Shown here: positions 1 to 5,794 of the stretch, in pieces
Position numbering within the stretch: the stretch's first letter is position 1
How the letters are laid out: every line of letters begins with the position of its first letter
Source of the DNA: Acidobacteriota bacterium
Lineage (GTDB): Bacteria; Acidobacteriota; Blastocatellia; Pyrinomonadales; Pyrinomonadaceae
Assembly (NCBI GenBank): GCA_003222935.1
Contig: QHXL01000086.1
Span: 1-6,909 of the forward strand
DNA length: 6,909 bases
Direction of reading: 5' to 3'
Made by a program: the position numbers and the translations under genes
Notes under the pieces: model-generated
What the model saw: the letters and a program-made list of their open reading frames with translations, nothing else
Database searches by the model: none
What the model was told of the DNA's origin: nothing

Positions 1-686
1 TTCGTATACACATCAACCGATTCAAATGGATCCGCGTAGATGCGCTCGTATTTCGCAAGCAGCATCGACAGCGCTTTGTTACCTGTATTGGTGGCAGCCT
101 CAGATTTATAAACCTCGTCGATGAGACTTAGTTTTTCGCCTGCCGCGCGACTGTAAAACTTGAGGATCTTGTCCCACTTTTCGTCAGCGCTTTTCGCTGA
201 AATCAGACTGACCGTCGCGATTGCACCGGCATTCACATATGGATTGCCGGTATGACTTGGCATGTCAGCCACGGCAAAGACAGAGTTGAATGCTCGTCCG
301 GTCGGTTCGGAGCCGACCTTTTCAAACACCTTGTCAGGTCCAAGTTCTTCCATAGCCAGGGCCTGCGAAAAGACCTTGGATATTGACTGGATTGAAAATG
401 AATATTTGATGTCACCTACCGTCAATACTTGGTTGTCCGTGGTGACGATCGCAATTCCAAATAGTTTTGAATCAACTTGGGCGAGATAGGGAATGTAGTC
501 AGCATTTTTCCCTCCCGTGTCGTCCTTGAATTTTTCATAGGCCTCACGGATGAGTGCCTCTGCCTGTGCCCTGGTGGGAGCGACCGGGCTGGCCTTCTGC
601 CCCAGGCCGGACATTGGCAGTGATACAAACGTCGTTACGACAAACAACGCAACAAACATTCGCGACTGAATACTTTTTCTCAACAT
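1..686 (-). CDS. glsA: Secreted glutaminase A (serine-type), N-terminal 228 residues, cut by left edge
   Basis: Glutaminase of the beta-lactamase-like serine fold hydrolyses L-glutamine to L-glutamate and ammonia. The frame starts at ATG 684-686 behind an AGGAGAGG-type ribosome site and runs off the left edge, giving about 228 of the usual 310 or so residues. The family signature FSIQSISKVF lies at residues 97-106. By family knowledge S101 is the nucleophile and K104 the general base of the S-x-x-K motif. NPYVNAGAI (148-156) supplies N152, and E196, N203 and Y227 fall at the spacing of the E. coli and B. subtilis active-site residues. Unlike the cytoplasmic E. coli enzymes, it opens with a basic-hydrophobic leader (MLRKSIQSRMFVALFVV, then small residues to about residue 30), so export to the periplasm is likely. 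It follows the porin gene by 42 bases on the same strand, suggesting one operon. Family assignment is secure; the location is inferred. Confidence 0.95.
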   Translation of the reverse strand, partial: MLRKSIQSRMFVALFVVTTFVSLPMSGLGQKASPVAPTRAQAEALIREAYEKFKDDTGGKNADYIPYLAQVDSKLFGIAIVTTDNQVLTVGDIKYSFSIQSISKVFSQALAMEELGPDKVFEKVGSEPTGRAFNSVFAVADMPSHTGNPYVNAGAIATVSLISAKSADEKWDKILKFYSRAAGEKLSLIDEVYKSEAATNTGNKALSMLLAKYERIYADPFESVDVYT

Positions 687-728
687 GAGGTTTCCTCTCC
701 TATCCCCCAACTTGGTGATTCAATGCGA

Positions 729-2243
729 TCAAAATGTCCACTTCTTTGAGAAGTTGTATTTGAACGAGAACTGGAACCTGAAATCATCAGATTTGAACCC
801 ATCCAGGAAATTCTCGCGTCGACCCCAGATGAACTCGCCGCCCATCAACACGTTTTCCCAAGGGTAATAGAGCAAGTTGCCCGAAGCGTAGTGGCCACGA
901 CGGTAGGCGTCGGCTGCCTGACCGTTGGAGTTGTCGACAGTCATCATTGAGTATCCAAAAGATGAGCTCCAACGTTTGCTCCAGTTGTGGTCCAGGTAGG
1001 CAATGAAACTCCACATAGGCAATGCCTTACCAACAATCGGACGTCGAGGATTTCCAGCAGCTAGATTGGTTTGGACGCCAACATCAACATCCGCGTCGTT
1101 CATGTAGTTTTGGATTCCCTGGCCGAATACGAACGCAAACTTGCCGGTGGAGTTCTCGCCAAACTTGAGTGCGGAAGTTATGTTCAGTCCTCCGCCGATC
1201 GCGCTTCCAGTCAAGTCAAGGTCGTCGACAGTGGTGCCGTTTTCTCCGGTGCGTTTCAAGTCAAGTCCGTCATTAACTGTGTCTTCCCATGCTATCCGCT
1301 TGAAGAGTCCCGCCACTTGTACGTGACCCCAGTTGCGGGTCCAGCGAAAATTCGCGGTAAGGTCCGGTAGGCTAAAGTGCGGCCGCACACCCTGTAGCTG
1401 GATGCGGTCTGCAAAGTTGCCCTGGTCGGCGCTCGCACCCGGCCGTTCCAGAGCAATGGATAGGGCGTTGCGTCCTCGCAGTGGCATCCAACGAAACTGG
1501 ACGTTTCGAAACAGAACCATTCCGTTTGGTCCCCAATACTCAATCGTATTTGGAAAAACATCGCCGTCCATAAAAGTGGAATTCTGCTGGCCCGCGCCGA
1601 ATTGGCCCAGCTCTCCCCATGCATGTCGCAAGCGGAAAATTGTTTGTCCTGCCTGCGCGCCAGTGCCAAACAGTTCGAACTCAAATTGTGTTTTTAGTTC
1701 GCCGTACTTGGTTGGTGTTGACGACTTAACGCCGAGCCGGCTCTGTCTGACACCAAAATATGTATTGCCGTTAGGCGCAAACTGATTATCAAACCGCGGC
1801 AACTTCGTGGGCCGCACAACGTCGAACCAGTCAGGATCGTTTTGCTTGACCTGGTAACCCGCGTCGAGCATTGCAAATCCATAGACTTCAAAAGTGCTCT
1901 CGCCTTTTGGATCCTGCGGATTGGGGGAAGTTCCTGCGGCCGGTGCATAGTCGGGTCCGGCAAAGCCCGGAGAGGACGCCGGGGAGGAATAGGTCGCCTG
2001 CACTATCGCGGGCGGTGACGACTTACGAGCTTCCATGGAAGTGATCTGGTCCTTTAGAACCTTCACCGTCTCTTCGAGTGACTGCAGTCGCTCCTTGAGT
2101 TGTTGAACTTCCGGAGTTTGTGCCGGGGGTTGTGATTGTGGCTCGGTGCTTTGCGCAAAACCCGGGCTACCTTGGACCAAAACCATCACAACTAGAGCCA
2201 AGGAAAGGCCCACGATTTTCAGCAAATTATTTTTACGATCCAT
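729..2243 (-). CDS. DcaP-like trimeric outer-membrane porin
   Basis: A 504-residue outer-membrane channel protein. A signal peptide spans residues 1-30 (hydrophobic core LLKIVGLSLALVVMVLV, likely cleavage GFA-QS). A proline/glutamine-rich linker and a heptad-like coiled coil follow (about 45-74, VQQLKERLQSLEETVKVLK), then a low-complexity Ser/Pro/Ala linker to about 115, then a beta-barrel that ends in phenylalanine, as expected for BAM-dependent insertion. Barrel motifs typical of the DcaP family are VYGFAMLDAGY (120-130), DWFDVVRPTKLP (138-149), NTYFGVRQSRLGVKS (160-174) and FRLRHAWGELG. The coiled coil fits the periplasmic N-terminal extension of DcaP trimers. Characterised Acinetobacter DcaP favours anionic solutes such as dicarboxylates; the substrate here is unknown. 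I prefer ATG 2241-2243 to the in-frame GTG at 2264, because AGGAGG lies inside the GTG version. The glutaminase gene follows closely and may share its transcript. A phosphate-selective or other OprP-like porin is the alternative. Confidence 0.88.
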   Translation of the reverse strand: MDRKNNLLKIVGLSLALVVMVLVQGSPGFAQSTEPQSQPPAQTPEVQQLKERLQSLEETVKVLKDQITSMEARKSSPPAIVQATYSSPASSPGFAGPDYAPAAGTSPNPQDPKGESTFEVYGFAMLDAGYQVKQNDPDWFDVVRPTKLPRFDNQFAPNGNTYFGVRQSRLGVKSSTPTKYGELKTQFEFELFGTGAQAGQTIFRLRHAWGELGQFGAGQQNSTFMDGDVFPNTIEYWGPNGMVLFRNVQFRWMPLRGRNALSIALERPGASADQGNFADRIQLQGVRPHFSLPDLTANFRWTRNWGHVQVAGLFKRIAWEDTVNDGLDLKRTGENGTTVDDLDLTGSAIGGGLNITSALKFGENSTGKFAFVFGQGIQNYMNDADVDVGVQTNLAAGNPRRPIVGKALPMWSFIAYLDHNWSKRWSSSFGYSMMTVDNSNGQAADAYRRGHYASGNLLYYPWENVLMGGEFIWGRRENFLDGFKSDDFRFQFSFKYNFSKKWTF

Positions 2244-2252
2244 TGTCTTAAG

Positions 2253-2260
2253 TTCCTCCT
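2253..2260 (-). promoter_or_regulatory. Ribosome binding site deciding the porin start
   Basis: The minus strand reads AGGAGGAA here, a strong Shine-Dalgarno match ending about 9-11 bases before ATG 2243. The longer frame from GTG 2264 would place this site within its second to fourth codons, so the ATG is the better start. Confidence 0.7.
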
Positions 2261-2491
2261 GCACAAACTGACATTGGTTCTACAACGGGCGGTATTCAAC
2301 TTGTTCCAACGAATCCTACGTAAGCGTGCGCAACGAGAAAACTCGCAAAAGTACTAGGAATCTTTCGAAGAACCAGGAGCAGAGGTAGACGTTGAGGAAA
2401 TACTGGCGTGAGTTTGCATCACCGGTGCGATCACCAGATAAACCCAGAACATTTGACAGGTAGAAATCCCGCTTCGCGAAAGTAAGATTGG

Positions 2492-2511
2492 TCCTTTGAT
2501 CACTCAAAGGA
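2492..2511. promoter_or_regulatory. Perfect 8+8 bp inverted repeat upstream of the sigma gene
   Basis: TCCTTTGA, a four-base TCAC spacer, then TCAAAGGA form an uninterrupted inverted repeat 51 bases before the sigma factor ATG. It could be an operator for a dimeric regulator or a leader hairpin in the sigma mRNA. No T-run follows, so it is not a simple terminator. The role is inferred from symmetry and position only. Confidence 0.35.
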
Positions 2512-2562
2512 GATCGACTCGAACCTTCGCTATGGAAGGCGCTGAAAACGTTCGCACAACAC

Positions 2563-3147
2563 ATGCAAGAAACCACTACACTTCGAAGAGCACCTGTTAG
2601 CGCTAAGGACTTGGACCATGCGCTCGCAAAGGAAGCAGCAAATGGCGTCATGACCAGCCTTGGCACCCTATACGAGCGTCACAGCAGACGGGTCTATGCT
2701 TTGTGTTTGAGAATGACAGGCAATCCGGCAGAGGCCGAAGATCTGACACATGAAGTGTTTCTCCAGGTGCTACGAACAATCGGTGCGTTTCGCGGTGAGA
2801 GCCAATTTACAACCTGGCTATATCGACTCACTGTGAATCAGGTACTAATGCATTTTCGAAGAGCAAGTACCCGGAGAGAAGCACTGCGAGTGGATTGTGA
2901 AAACGATCTGGTCTCGAACCTTGCGATGTTTGCAGGACCAACCACACCGATCATAGACCGGATTGGCTTGAAGACGGCGGTGGCTAGTTTGCCGGCGGGT
3001 TGCAGATCGGTGTTCTTATTATTCGACGTCGAAGGTTACAAGCACGAACAGATAGCGGATATTTTTGGTTGTTCGGTAGGTAACTCCAAGTCTCAACTTC
3101 ACAAAGCCCGAAAAAAACTAAGACATCTATTACGTACTACATCATGA
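2563..3147 (+). CDS. ECF (sigma-70 family, group 4) RNA polymerase sigma factor
   Basis: A 194-residue alternative sigma factor of normal ECF length that directs RNA polymerase to a stress- or envelope-responsive promoter set. Region 2 spans about residues 34-100: LYERHSRRVYALCLRMTGN, then AEAEDLTHEVFLQVL, the core-binding and -10 segment, and TTWLYRLTVNQVLMHFRR. A variable linker follows. Region 4 (about 133-190) holds LPAGCRSVFLLFDVEGYKHE and the helix-turn-helix IADIFGCSVGNSKSQLHKARKKL, which reads the -35 element. ATG 2563 lacks a clear Shine-Dalgarno site. Met30 is possible, but starting there would remove the helix DLDHALAKEAANG that usually precedes region 2, so I keep the longer start. 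It is transcribed away from the porin operon. No zinc-finger anti-sigma gene follows, although an ATG overlaps its stop as ATGA. The target regulon is unknown. Confidence 0.95.
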   Translation: MQETTTLRRAPVSAKDLDHALAKEAANGVMTSLGTLYERHSRRVYALCLRMTGNPAEAEDLTHEVFLQVLRTIGAFRGESQFTTWLYRLTVNQVLMHFRRASTRREALRVDCENDLVSNLAMFAGPTTPIIDRIGLKTAVASLPAGCRSVFLLFDVEGYKHEQIADIFGCSVGNSKSQLHKARKKLRHLLRTTS

Positions 3148-3179
3148 AGTGGACTTCGTGCCGATCCATGCACGAATGA
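3144..3179 (+). other. Eleven-codon frame overlapping the sigma stop; possible anti-sigma relic
   Basis: An ATG at 3144 overlaps the sigma TGA in the classic ATGA coupling arrangement, but the frame (MKWTSCRSMHE) stops after 11 codons. ECF genes are often translationally coupled to an anti-sigma gene at exactly this point. Neither this frame past its stop nor the other plus frames up to 3333 give a recognisable zinc-finger or membrane anti-sigma protein. It may be a decayed partner gene or chance. Confidence 0.25.
3155..3176. terminator. Hairpin just downstream of the sigma gene
   Basis: TTCGTGC, an eight-base loop and GCACGAA form a perfect 7-bp stem beginning 8 bases after the sigma stop, in the gap between converging genes. 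It lacks a T-tract on either side, so intrinsic termination would be weak; mRNA end protection is equally possible. Confidence 0.3.
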
Positions 3180-3333
3180 GCTCCCGGCGCGCCTCCTGTT
3201 TGCAAACTCGCGCAGATTCTCAATCGCTTCCTGCATGGACCGGCTCGCGTCCGCGCAGCATCGAATGAACAGCCGCCCCATAACCATTCATCCCTCGCTG
3301 CGAACCTCAGCAAAGAAGTGCAACACGTCTGGT

Positions 3334-3921
3334 CTACTTAAGTGGTGGCGGATACTTCTTAAACATCTTCTCCGCCGCCTTGCCCAGGTTCTTCTGCACT
3401 TTCTTTGGATCTTTCCCAGAACCCAAAGTCTTCGTAGCTTCACCCCGCCAGATTTGTTCCTTGCGAGCTACGTCGTAAAAATCGAGATTTAGAGTACCGA
3501 TGTTTATCGTTGAGCTGGTGGTGGTTGTAGTTTGCATACCACCAAAGCCACCATAGCCGCCCCAACCTCCCCAGCGTCCATAACCCCACATGTCACCGCC
3601 GGTGCTGTAGGAGTTCCATTGTTTCTCCTGGCTGACGGCCGCTTGATAGATCACGTAAAGGTCGGGGTTCTCGTCGGTCTTGGTGAGTCCTTTTAACGAC
3701 AACTGCGCATCGAACGCCTGCATGATCTGAGTGTCGAGGATCTGGTTGGGATATTGGACGTTAGGTACCTTGACCCAGCGGTAGGTTTTGTACTTCGAAA
3801 AATCGGTTCCTGGAAGGAAGTTGTACTTGATGTCCTGCGCCGCAGCGCAACCGAAGCAGCCCAGAAGCACAACACCTGCCATCGCTATTCGAAGAGTCCT
3901 GCTCCTACGATTCATCGCCAT
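3334..3921 (-). CDS. DUF4136-domain lipoprotein
   Basis: A 195-residue envelope protein of the DUF4136 family, whose biochemical role is not established. The N-terminus is basic (MAMNRRSRTLR), then hydrophobic, ending in LLGC (residues 19-22). This is a plausible lipobox with Cys22 as the acylated residue; cleavage at the nearby AAA-QD by signal peptidase I is the alternative. Family hallmarks follow: DFSKYKTYRWV (about 40-50), ILDTQIMQAFDAQLSLKGLTKTDENPDLYVIYQ (61-93) and the closing strand/helix IGTLNLDFYDVARKEQIWRGEA through KKVQKNLGKAAEKMFKKYPP. Between them lies a Gly/Trp/Tyr-rich loop (about 109-130) and a run of five threonines. ATG 3921 is preferred; GTG 3924 and ATG 3915 are also in frame. 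It lies 93 bases downstream of the DUF481 gene on the same strand, so a common transcript is likely. Confidence 0.9.
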   Translation of the reverse strand: MAMNRRSRTLRIAMAGVVLLGCFGCAAAQDIKYNFLPGTDFSKYKTYRWVKVPNVQYPNQILDTQIMQAFDAQLSLKGLTKTDENPDLYVIYQAAVSQEKQWNSYSTGGDMWGYGRWGGWGGYGGFGGMQTTTTTSSTINIGTLNLDFYDVARKEQIWRGEATKTLGSGKDPKKVQKNLGKAAEKMFKKYPPPLK

Positions 3922-4014
3922 CACCGTCCACTCTCAAAATCCAAACCGTGGAGAAACTCTAACTACACGCGAGGAAGATTGTTACTCGCACTTTTTACAG
4001 GAAATTTCAGAGCT

Positions 4015-5109
4015 CTAGAACTTCCAACCCAACGAGGTACTTATTCCCAGGTCGTTCTTTTTGGCGTTAGTTGGTGGTTTATTGTCAAAGTTCTCGTAAA
4101 TATGGAAGCCCCAGTAAAGGTCTTTTGCGATCTTTATCCGCATGTCAGACGTAGCCTGCATCCGAACGCGACCAGGTGTCGTAAAACTCGGGTACGTCGC
4201 CAAGCGCGCTGTGATATCTGTCTTAGTGAACCGAAACCTGATGTACTCAAGACCGGCGATCGCTGCGGCTTCGGTCGAGTCAGTGATAGCCGCACCTTCA
4301 GTTGGTTGAGTCTGAGGAGCGACTACCGAGTACTTTTCTTTAGCCAATACCATTCCACCAAAAACCGACCAACGGGTGTTTTCCTTAAGAACCATATTCC
4401 TTCCAACTAGTCCGCCAACAGTACTTCTTAGATCGAGGCTTTGCTGATCGCTACTCAGAAAATCAAGCAAACCTCCCACGTAGTGTTTCGGAGTCAACTG
4501 TTTCCTGTAATCAAAGGTGAACTGCCTGCGCGCGGAACTGGTCCCTTCCGGTTGCCCGCTGAAAGAGGAGTCGACGCTTGCGGTAATCCTATGATCGCCA
4601 TTGCGATAAGTAGTTGTAGCCAGGAACTCGGCCTGATATTGATCATTTCCGCTCGTAAAACTAAGACCGAAATCCACTGAGCCTTCTAATTGACTTAAGA
4701 AGCTTTCTTCTGCGGGAAAGATCCTGATCACATCCGGCTGCTTCACGACAATGCTCTCCTTAGCGATCCCTATCACGAAGTTCTGGTTTCCCAGATCCTC
4801 TGCCGAAACCACTCGAAGCTCACCGGTGACCAGCTTTCCACTAGTCAGAAAAATGATGAACTTTGACTTACTTTCCAGGCGTTCAACCTTGGTCCAGTCC
4901 AGGCGCACGGCCTCGGCCATGTAACTCGCTTTGAAACTCAGTTCGCCGTGAAGGAGCTTCTTTATTTCTCCAGTCAGCCGGTCTCCGTTTTTTAGGATCA
5001 CCACATCGTCATCACGCCGGGCGCTCACCTGAATCGCCGCAATCAGGATCGTGAGAGTGATCGTAATTAGACGGCATGGTGAAGCCTGTCTCTTGAAACT
5101 GGTCGACAT
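4015..5109 (-). CDS. DUF481-family outer-membrane beta-barrel protein
   Basis: A 364-residue secreted protein resembling the DUF481 (YdiY-like) family, function unknown. A leader with a hydrophobic core (LITITLTILIAAIQVSA, ending about residue 30) precedes two short beta-rich segments that resemble each other. ILKNGDRLTGEIKKL (38-52) and FLTSGKLVTGELRVV (87-101) share a loop-G-x-L-x-T-G-E pattern suggestive of tandem SH3-like or Sm-like folds. From about residue 140 the chain alternates polar and hydrophobic residues in barrel strands (LEGSVDFGLSFTSGND, then HRITASVDSSFSG, FTFDYRKQLTPKHYVGGLLDFL) and ends LGISTSLGWKF, with the C-terminal phenylalanine of outer-membrane proteins. ATG 5109 is preceded by GGAAGGAAG at good spacing. 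A DUF4136 lipoprotein gene follows. The beta-barrel assignment is firm from pattern; any transport role is unproven. Confidence 0.87.
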   Translation of the reverse strand: MSTSFKRQASPCRLITITLTILIAAIQVSARRDDDVVILKNGDRLTGEIKKLLHGELSFKASYMAEAVRLDWTKVERLESKSKFIIFLTSGKLVTGELRVVSAEDLGNQNFVIGIAKESIVVKQPDVIRIFPAEESFLSQLEGSVDFGLSFTSGNDQYQAEFLATTTYRNGDHRITASVDSSFSGQPEGTSSARRQFTFDYRKQLTPKHYVGGLLDFLSSDQQSLDLRSTVGGLVGRNMVLKENTRWSVFGGMVLAKEKYSVVAPQTQPTEGAAITDSTEAAAIAGLEYIRFRFTKTDITARLATYPSFTTPGRVRMQATSDMRIKIAKDLYWGFHIYENFDNKPPTNAKKNDLGISTSLGWKF

Positions 5110-5144
5110 GTAGCTTCCTTCCGATTGGCTTGCTGACGCGATTG

Positions 5145-5163
5145 GCGTTACAGGGCGTAACGC
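5145..5163. promoter_or_regulatory. 7+7 bp inverted repeat in the DUF481 leader
   Basis: GCGTTAC, a five-base spacer and GTAACGC form a perfect inverted repeat 35 bases upstream of the DUF481 start. No T-run follows on the minus strand. It could be an operator or a leader hairpin; no regulator binding it can be named. Confidence 0.3.
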
Positions 5164-5180
5164 GGCTACGCGGTTCTGAT

Positions 5181-5381
5181 TTAAGGTCGAGTCACGGGGG
5201 TTGGGAACGCGGGGCGGACGTCGTTCGAATTACGTCGTTCGATGATCCACGACGCTATGGTCTTGACCATTTCACGTCGCACTTGATTCTCGGTCTGTGC
5301 TGCGGGTTCTTCTGGCAGTTCGGCCAAAGGCTCCCGCTGGTCTCGCTTGATGATTTTGATTGTTTTCACTATTGCAGACAT
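5181..5381 (-). CDS. Possible small hypothetical protein, 66 residues
   Basis: I do not recognise this frame. It would encode a small, charged, soluble protein. A basic start (MSAIVKTIKIIKRDQRE) is followed by an acidic proline-containing linker (LAELPEEPAAQTENQ), a predicted amphipathic helix (VRREMVKTIASWIIERRNS, about residues 34-52) and a proline-rich tail. There is no signal peptide or cysteine. The frame is the longest one in the region, lies on the same strand as the DUF481 gene and stops 71 bases before it. That would make it the first gene of that transcript. Against it, no clear Shine-Dalgarno site precedes ATG 5379-5381, and the length is within what chance frames reach. Treat as tentative. 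Confidence 0.35.
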   Translation of the reverse strand: MSAIVKTIKIIKRDQREPLAELPEEPAAQTENQVRREMVKTIASWIIERRNSNDVRPAFPTPVTRP

Positions 5382-5432
5382 AACGTGGAATTAAGAATTA
5401 GAGTTTAGGAAGTACAGTGCTCAATCCAAGCT

Positions 5433-5518
5433 AATGTTCGATATGCTTTAGCTTGTCGATTGGCCTTTGTATGAAGCTTCTTAGTTCAGTCACGACAAGC
5501 AAAAGCATATCGGACATT
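5433..5518. repeat. Dispersed hairpin repeat, copy 1
   Basis: The left arm (5433-5458) and right arm (5493-5518) are inverted repeats matching at 24 of 26 positions, around a 34-base loop. The arms contain the blocks CGATATGCTTT and GCTTGTCG. The same blocks recur in the same order and orientation at 5696-5780, so this is a repeat family and not a lone stem-loop. The size and structure fit a REP/MITE-like non-autonomous element. No transposase is encoded nearby, and no target-site duplication is obvious. Confidence 0.75.
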
Positions 5519-5618
5519 CCCAGAACTCTACTCAAAGCTATAAACCTCACTAGCAGGCATTGTTGTTTTTGAAAAACAGGAACTTCGCTTAATCAGTCAA
5601 TCACAATCCGAAAAAGAA

Positions 5619-5639
5619 AAATACTGGCAAAATTGCGAG
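5619..5639 (+). repeat. 21-bp direct repeat, copy A
   Basis: This 21-mer (beginning AAATACTGGCAAAATTGCGA) recurs identically at 5969-5989, exactly 350 bases away. The flanks do not align convincingly. The exact match over 21 bases is far beyond chance in a window this size. Confidence 0.8.
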
Positions 5640-5678
5640 GGTGGAGGTGGGGATAAGTACTAACAAAGGACGGCTCAG

Positions 5679-5793
5679 TGCCGATTTCAATTCTGTGTCC
5701 GATATGCGTTTAGCTTGTCGTGATCTTCGAATGTTGCCTTTCGCGAACGGCACGACAAGCTGAATGAAGCATATCGGACATCGGAAATCGGCA
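5679..5793. repeat. Dispersed hairpin repeat, copy 2, with extra outer stem
   Basis: The core arms are TGTCCGATATGC (5696-5707) and GCTTGTCGTG (5713-5722), pairing with CACGACAAGC (5751-5760) and GCATATCGGACA (5769-5780). A small asymmetric internal bulge separates the two stem blocks. The loop shares a TTGCCTTT-like stretch with copy 1. Outside the core, TGCCGATTTC (5679-5688) pairs perfectly with GAAATCGGCA (5784-5793), an extension absent from copy 1. The element ends one base before the stop codon of the possible 40-residue gene, where it could act as a 3' mRNA hairpin. Confidence 0.75.
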
Positions 5794-5794
5794 A

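Larger units (their letters stand above)
2244..2562. other. Divergent intergenic region between porin and sigma factor genes
   Basis: These 319 bases separate the minus-strand porin from the plus-strand ECF sigma gene and should hold both promoters. I see no convincing -35/-10 pair. A TTGACA at 2453-2458 on the plus strand has no -10 box at a usual distance (TAAGAT is 24 bases further on). The clearest structure is the palindrome at 2492-2511. No gene is supported here; the open frame on the minus strand over 2316-2666 resembles no known family and overlaps the sigma factor. Confidence 0.6.
5382..5794. other. Gene-poor region with hairpin repeats
   Basis: About 410 bases without a supported gene. 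It holds two related hairpin elements (5433-5518 and 5679-5793), one copy of a 21-bp direct repeat (5619-5639) and a TTTTTGAAAAA palindrome centred on 5571. The minus-strand frame at 5601-5798 is mostly a translation of the second hairpin and is not considered a gene. The promoter for the minus-strand DUF481 cluster should lie near its left end, but no clear boxes are visible. Confidence 0.6.

Noticed and set aside
1333..1785. Plus-strand 150-codon frame antisense to the porin
   Set aside because: Shadow of the porin coding frame; rich in Arg, Pro and Ser with no domain.
2248..2274. Short leader frame (MSVCAGGT) just upstream of the porin ATG
   Set aside because: No ribosome site and only eight residues; overlapping the porin Shine-Dalgarno site is expected by chance often enough that I do not claim a leader peptide.
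2532..2600. Short plus-strand frame overlapping the sigma start
   Set aside because: The nearest AAAGGAG is about 20 bases upstream of its ATG, too far, and the frame has no other support.
2316..2666. Minus-strand 116-codon frame in the divergent region
   Set aside because: It overlaps the sigma gene start, its composition is irregular, and it has no domain or ribosome site.
3099..3287. Minus-strand 62-codon frame containing SMQEAIENLREFANRRR
   Set aside because: It overlaps the 3' end of the well-supported sigma gene, has no ribosome site, and I cannot match it to a family. It could at most be a gene fragment.
3969..3996. GCGAG/CTCGC stem followed by CACTTTTT on the plus strand between the DUF481 and DUF4136 genes
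   Set aside because: The T-run is on the wrong strand for the minus-strand genes and the stem is only 5 bp with an 11-base loop.
3754..4410. Plus-strand 218-codon frame
   Set aside because: It spans the antisense of two well-supported minus-strand genes and the gap between them, and the translation has no recognisable features.
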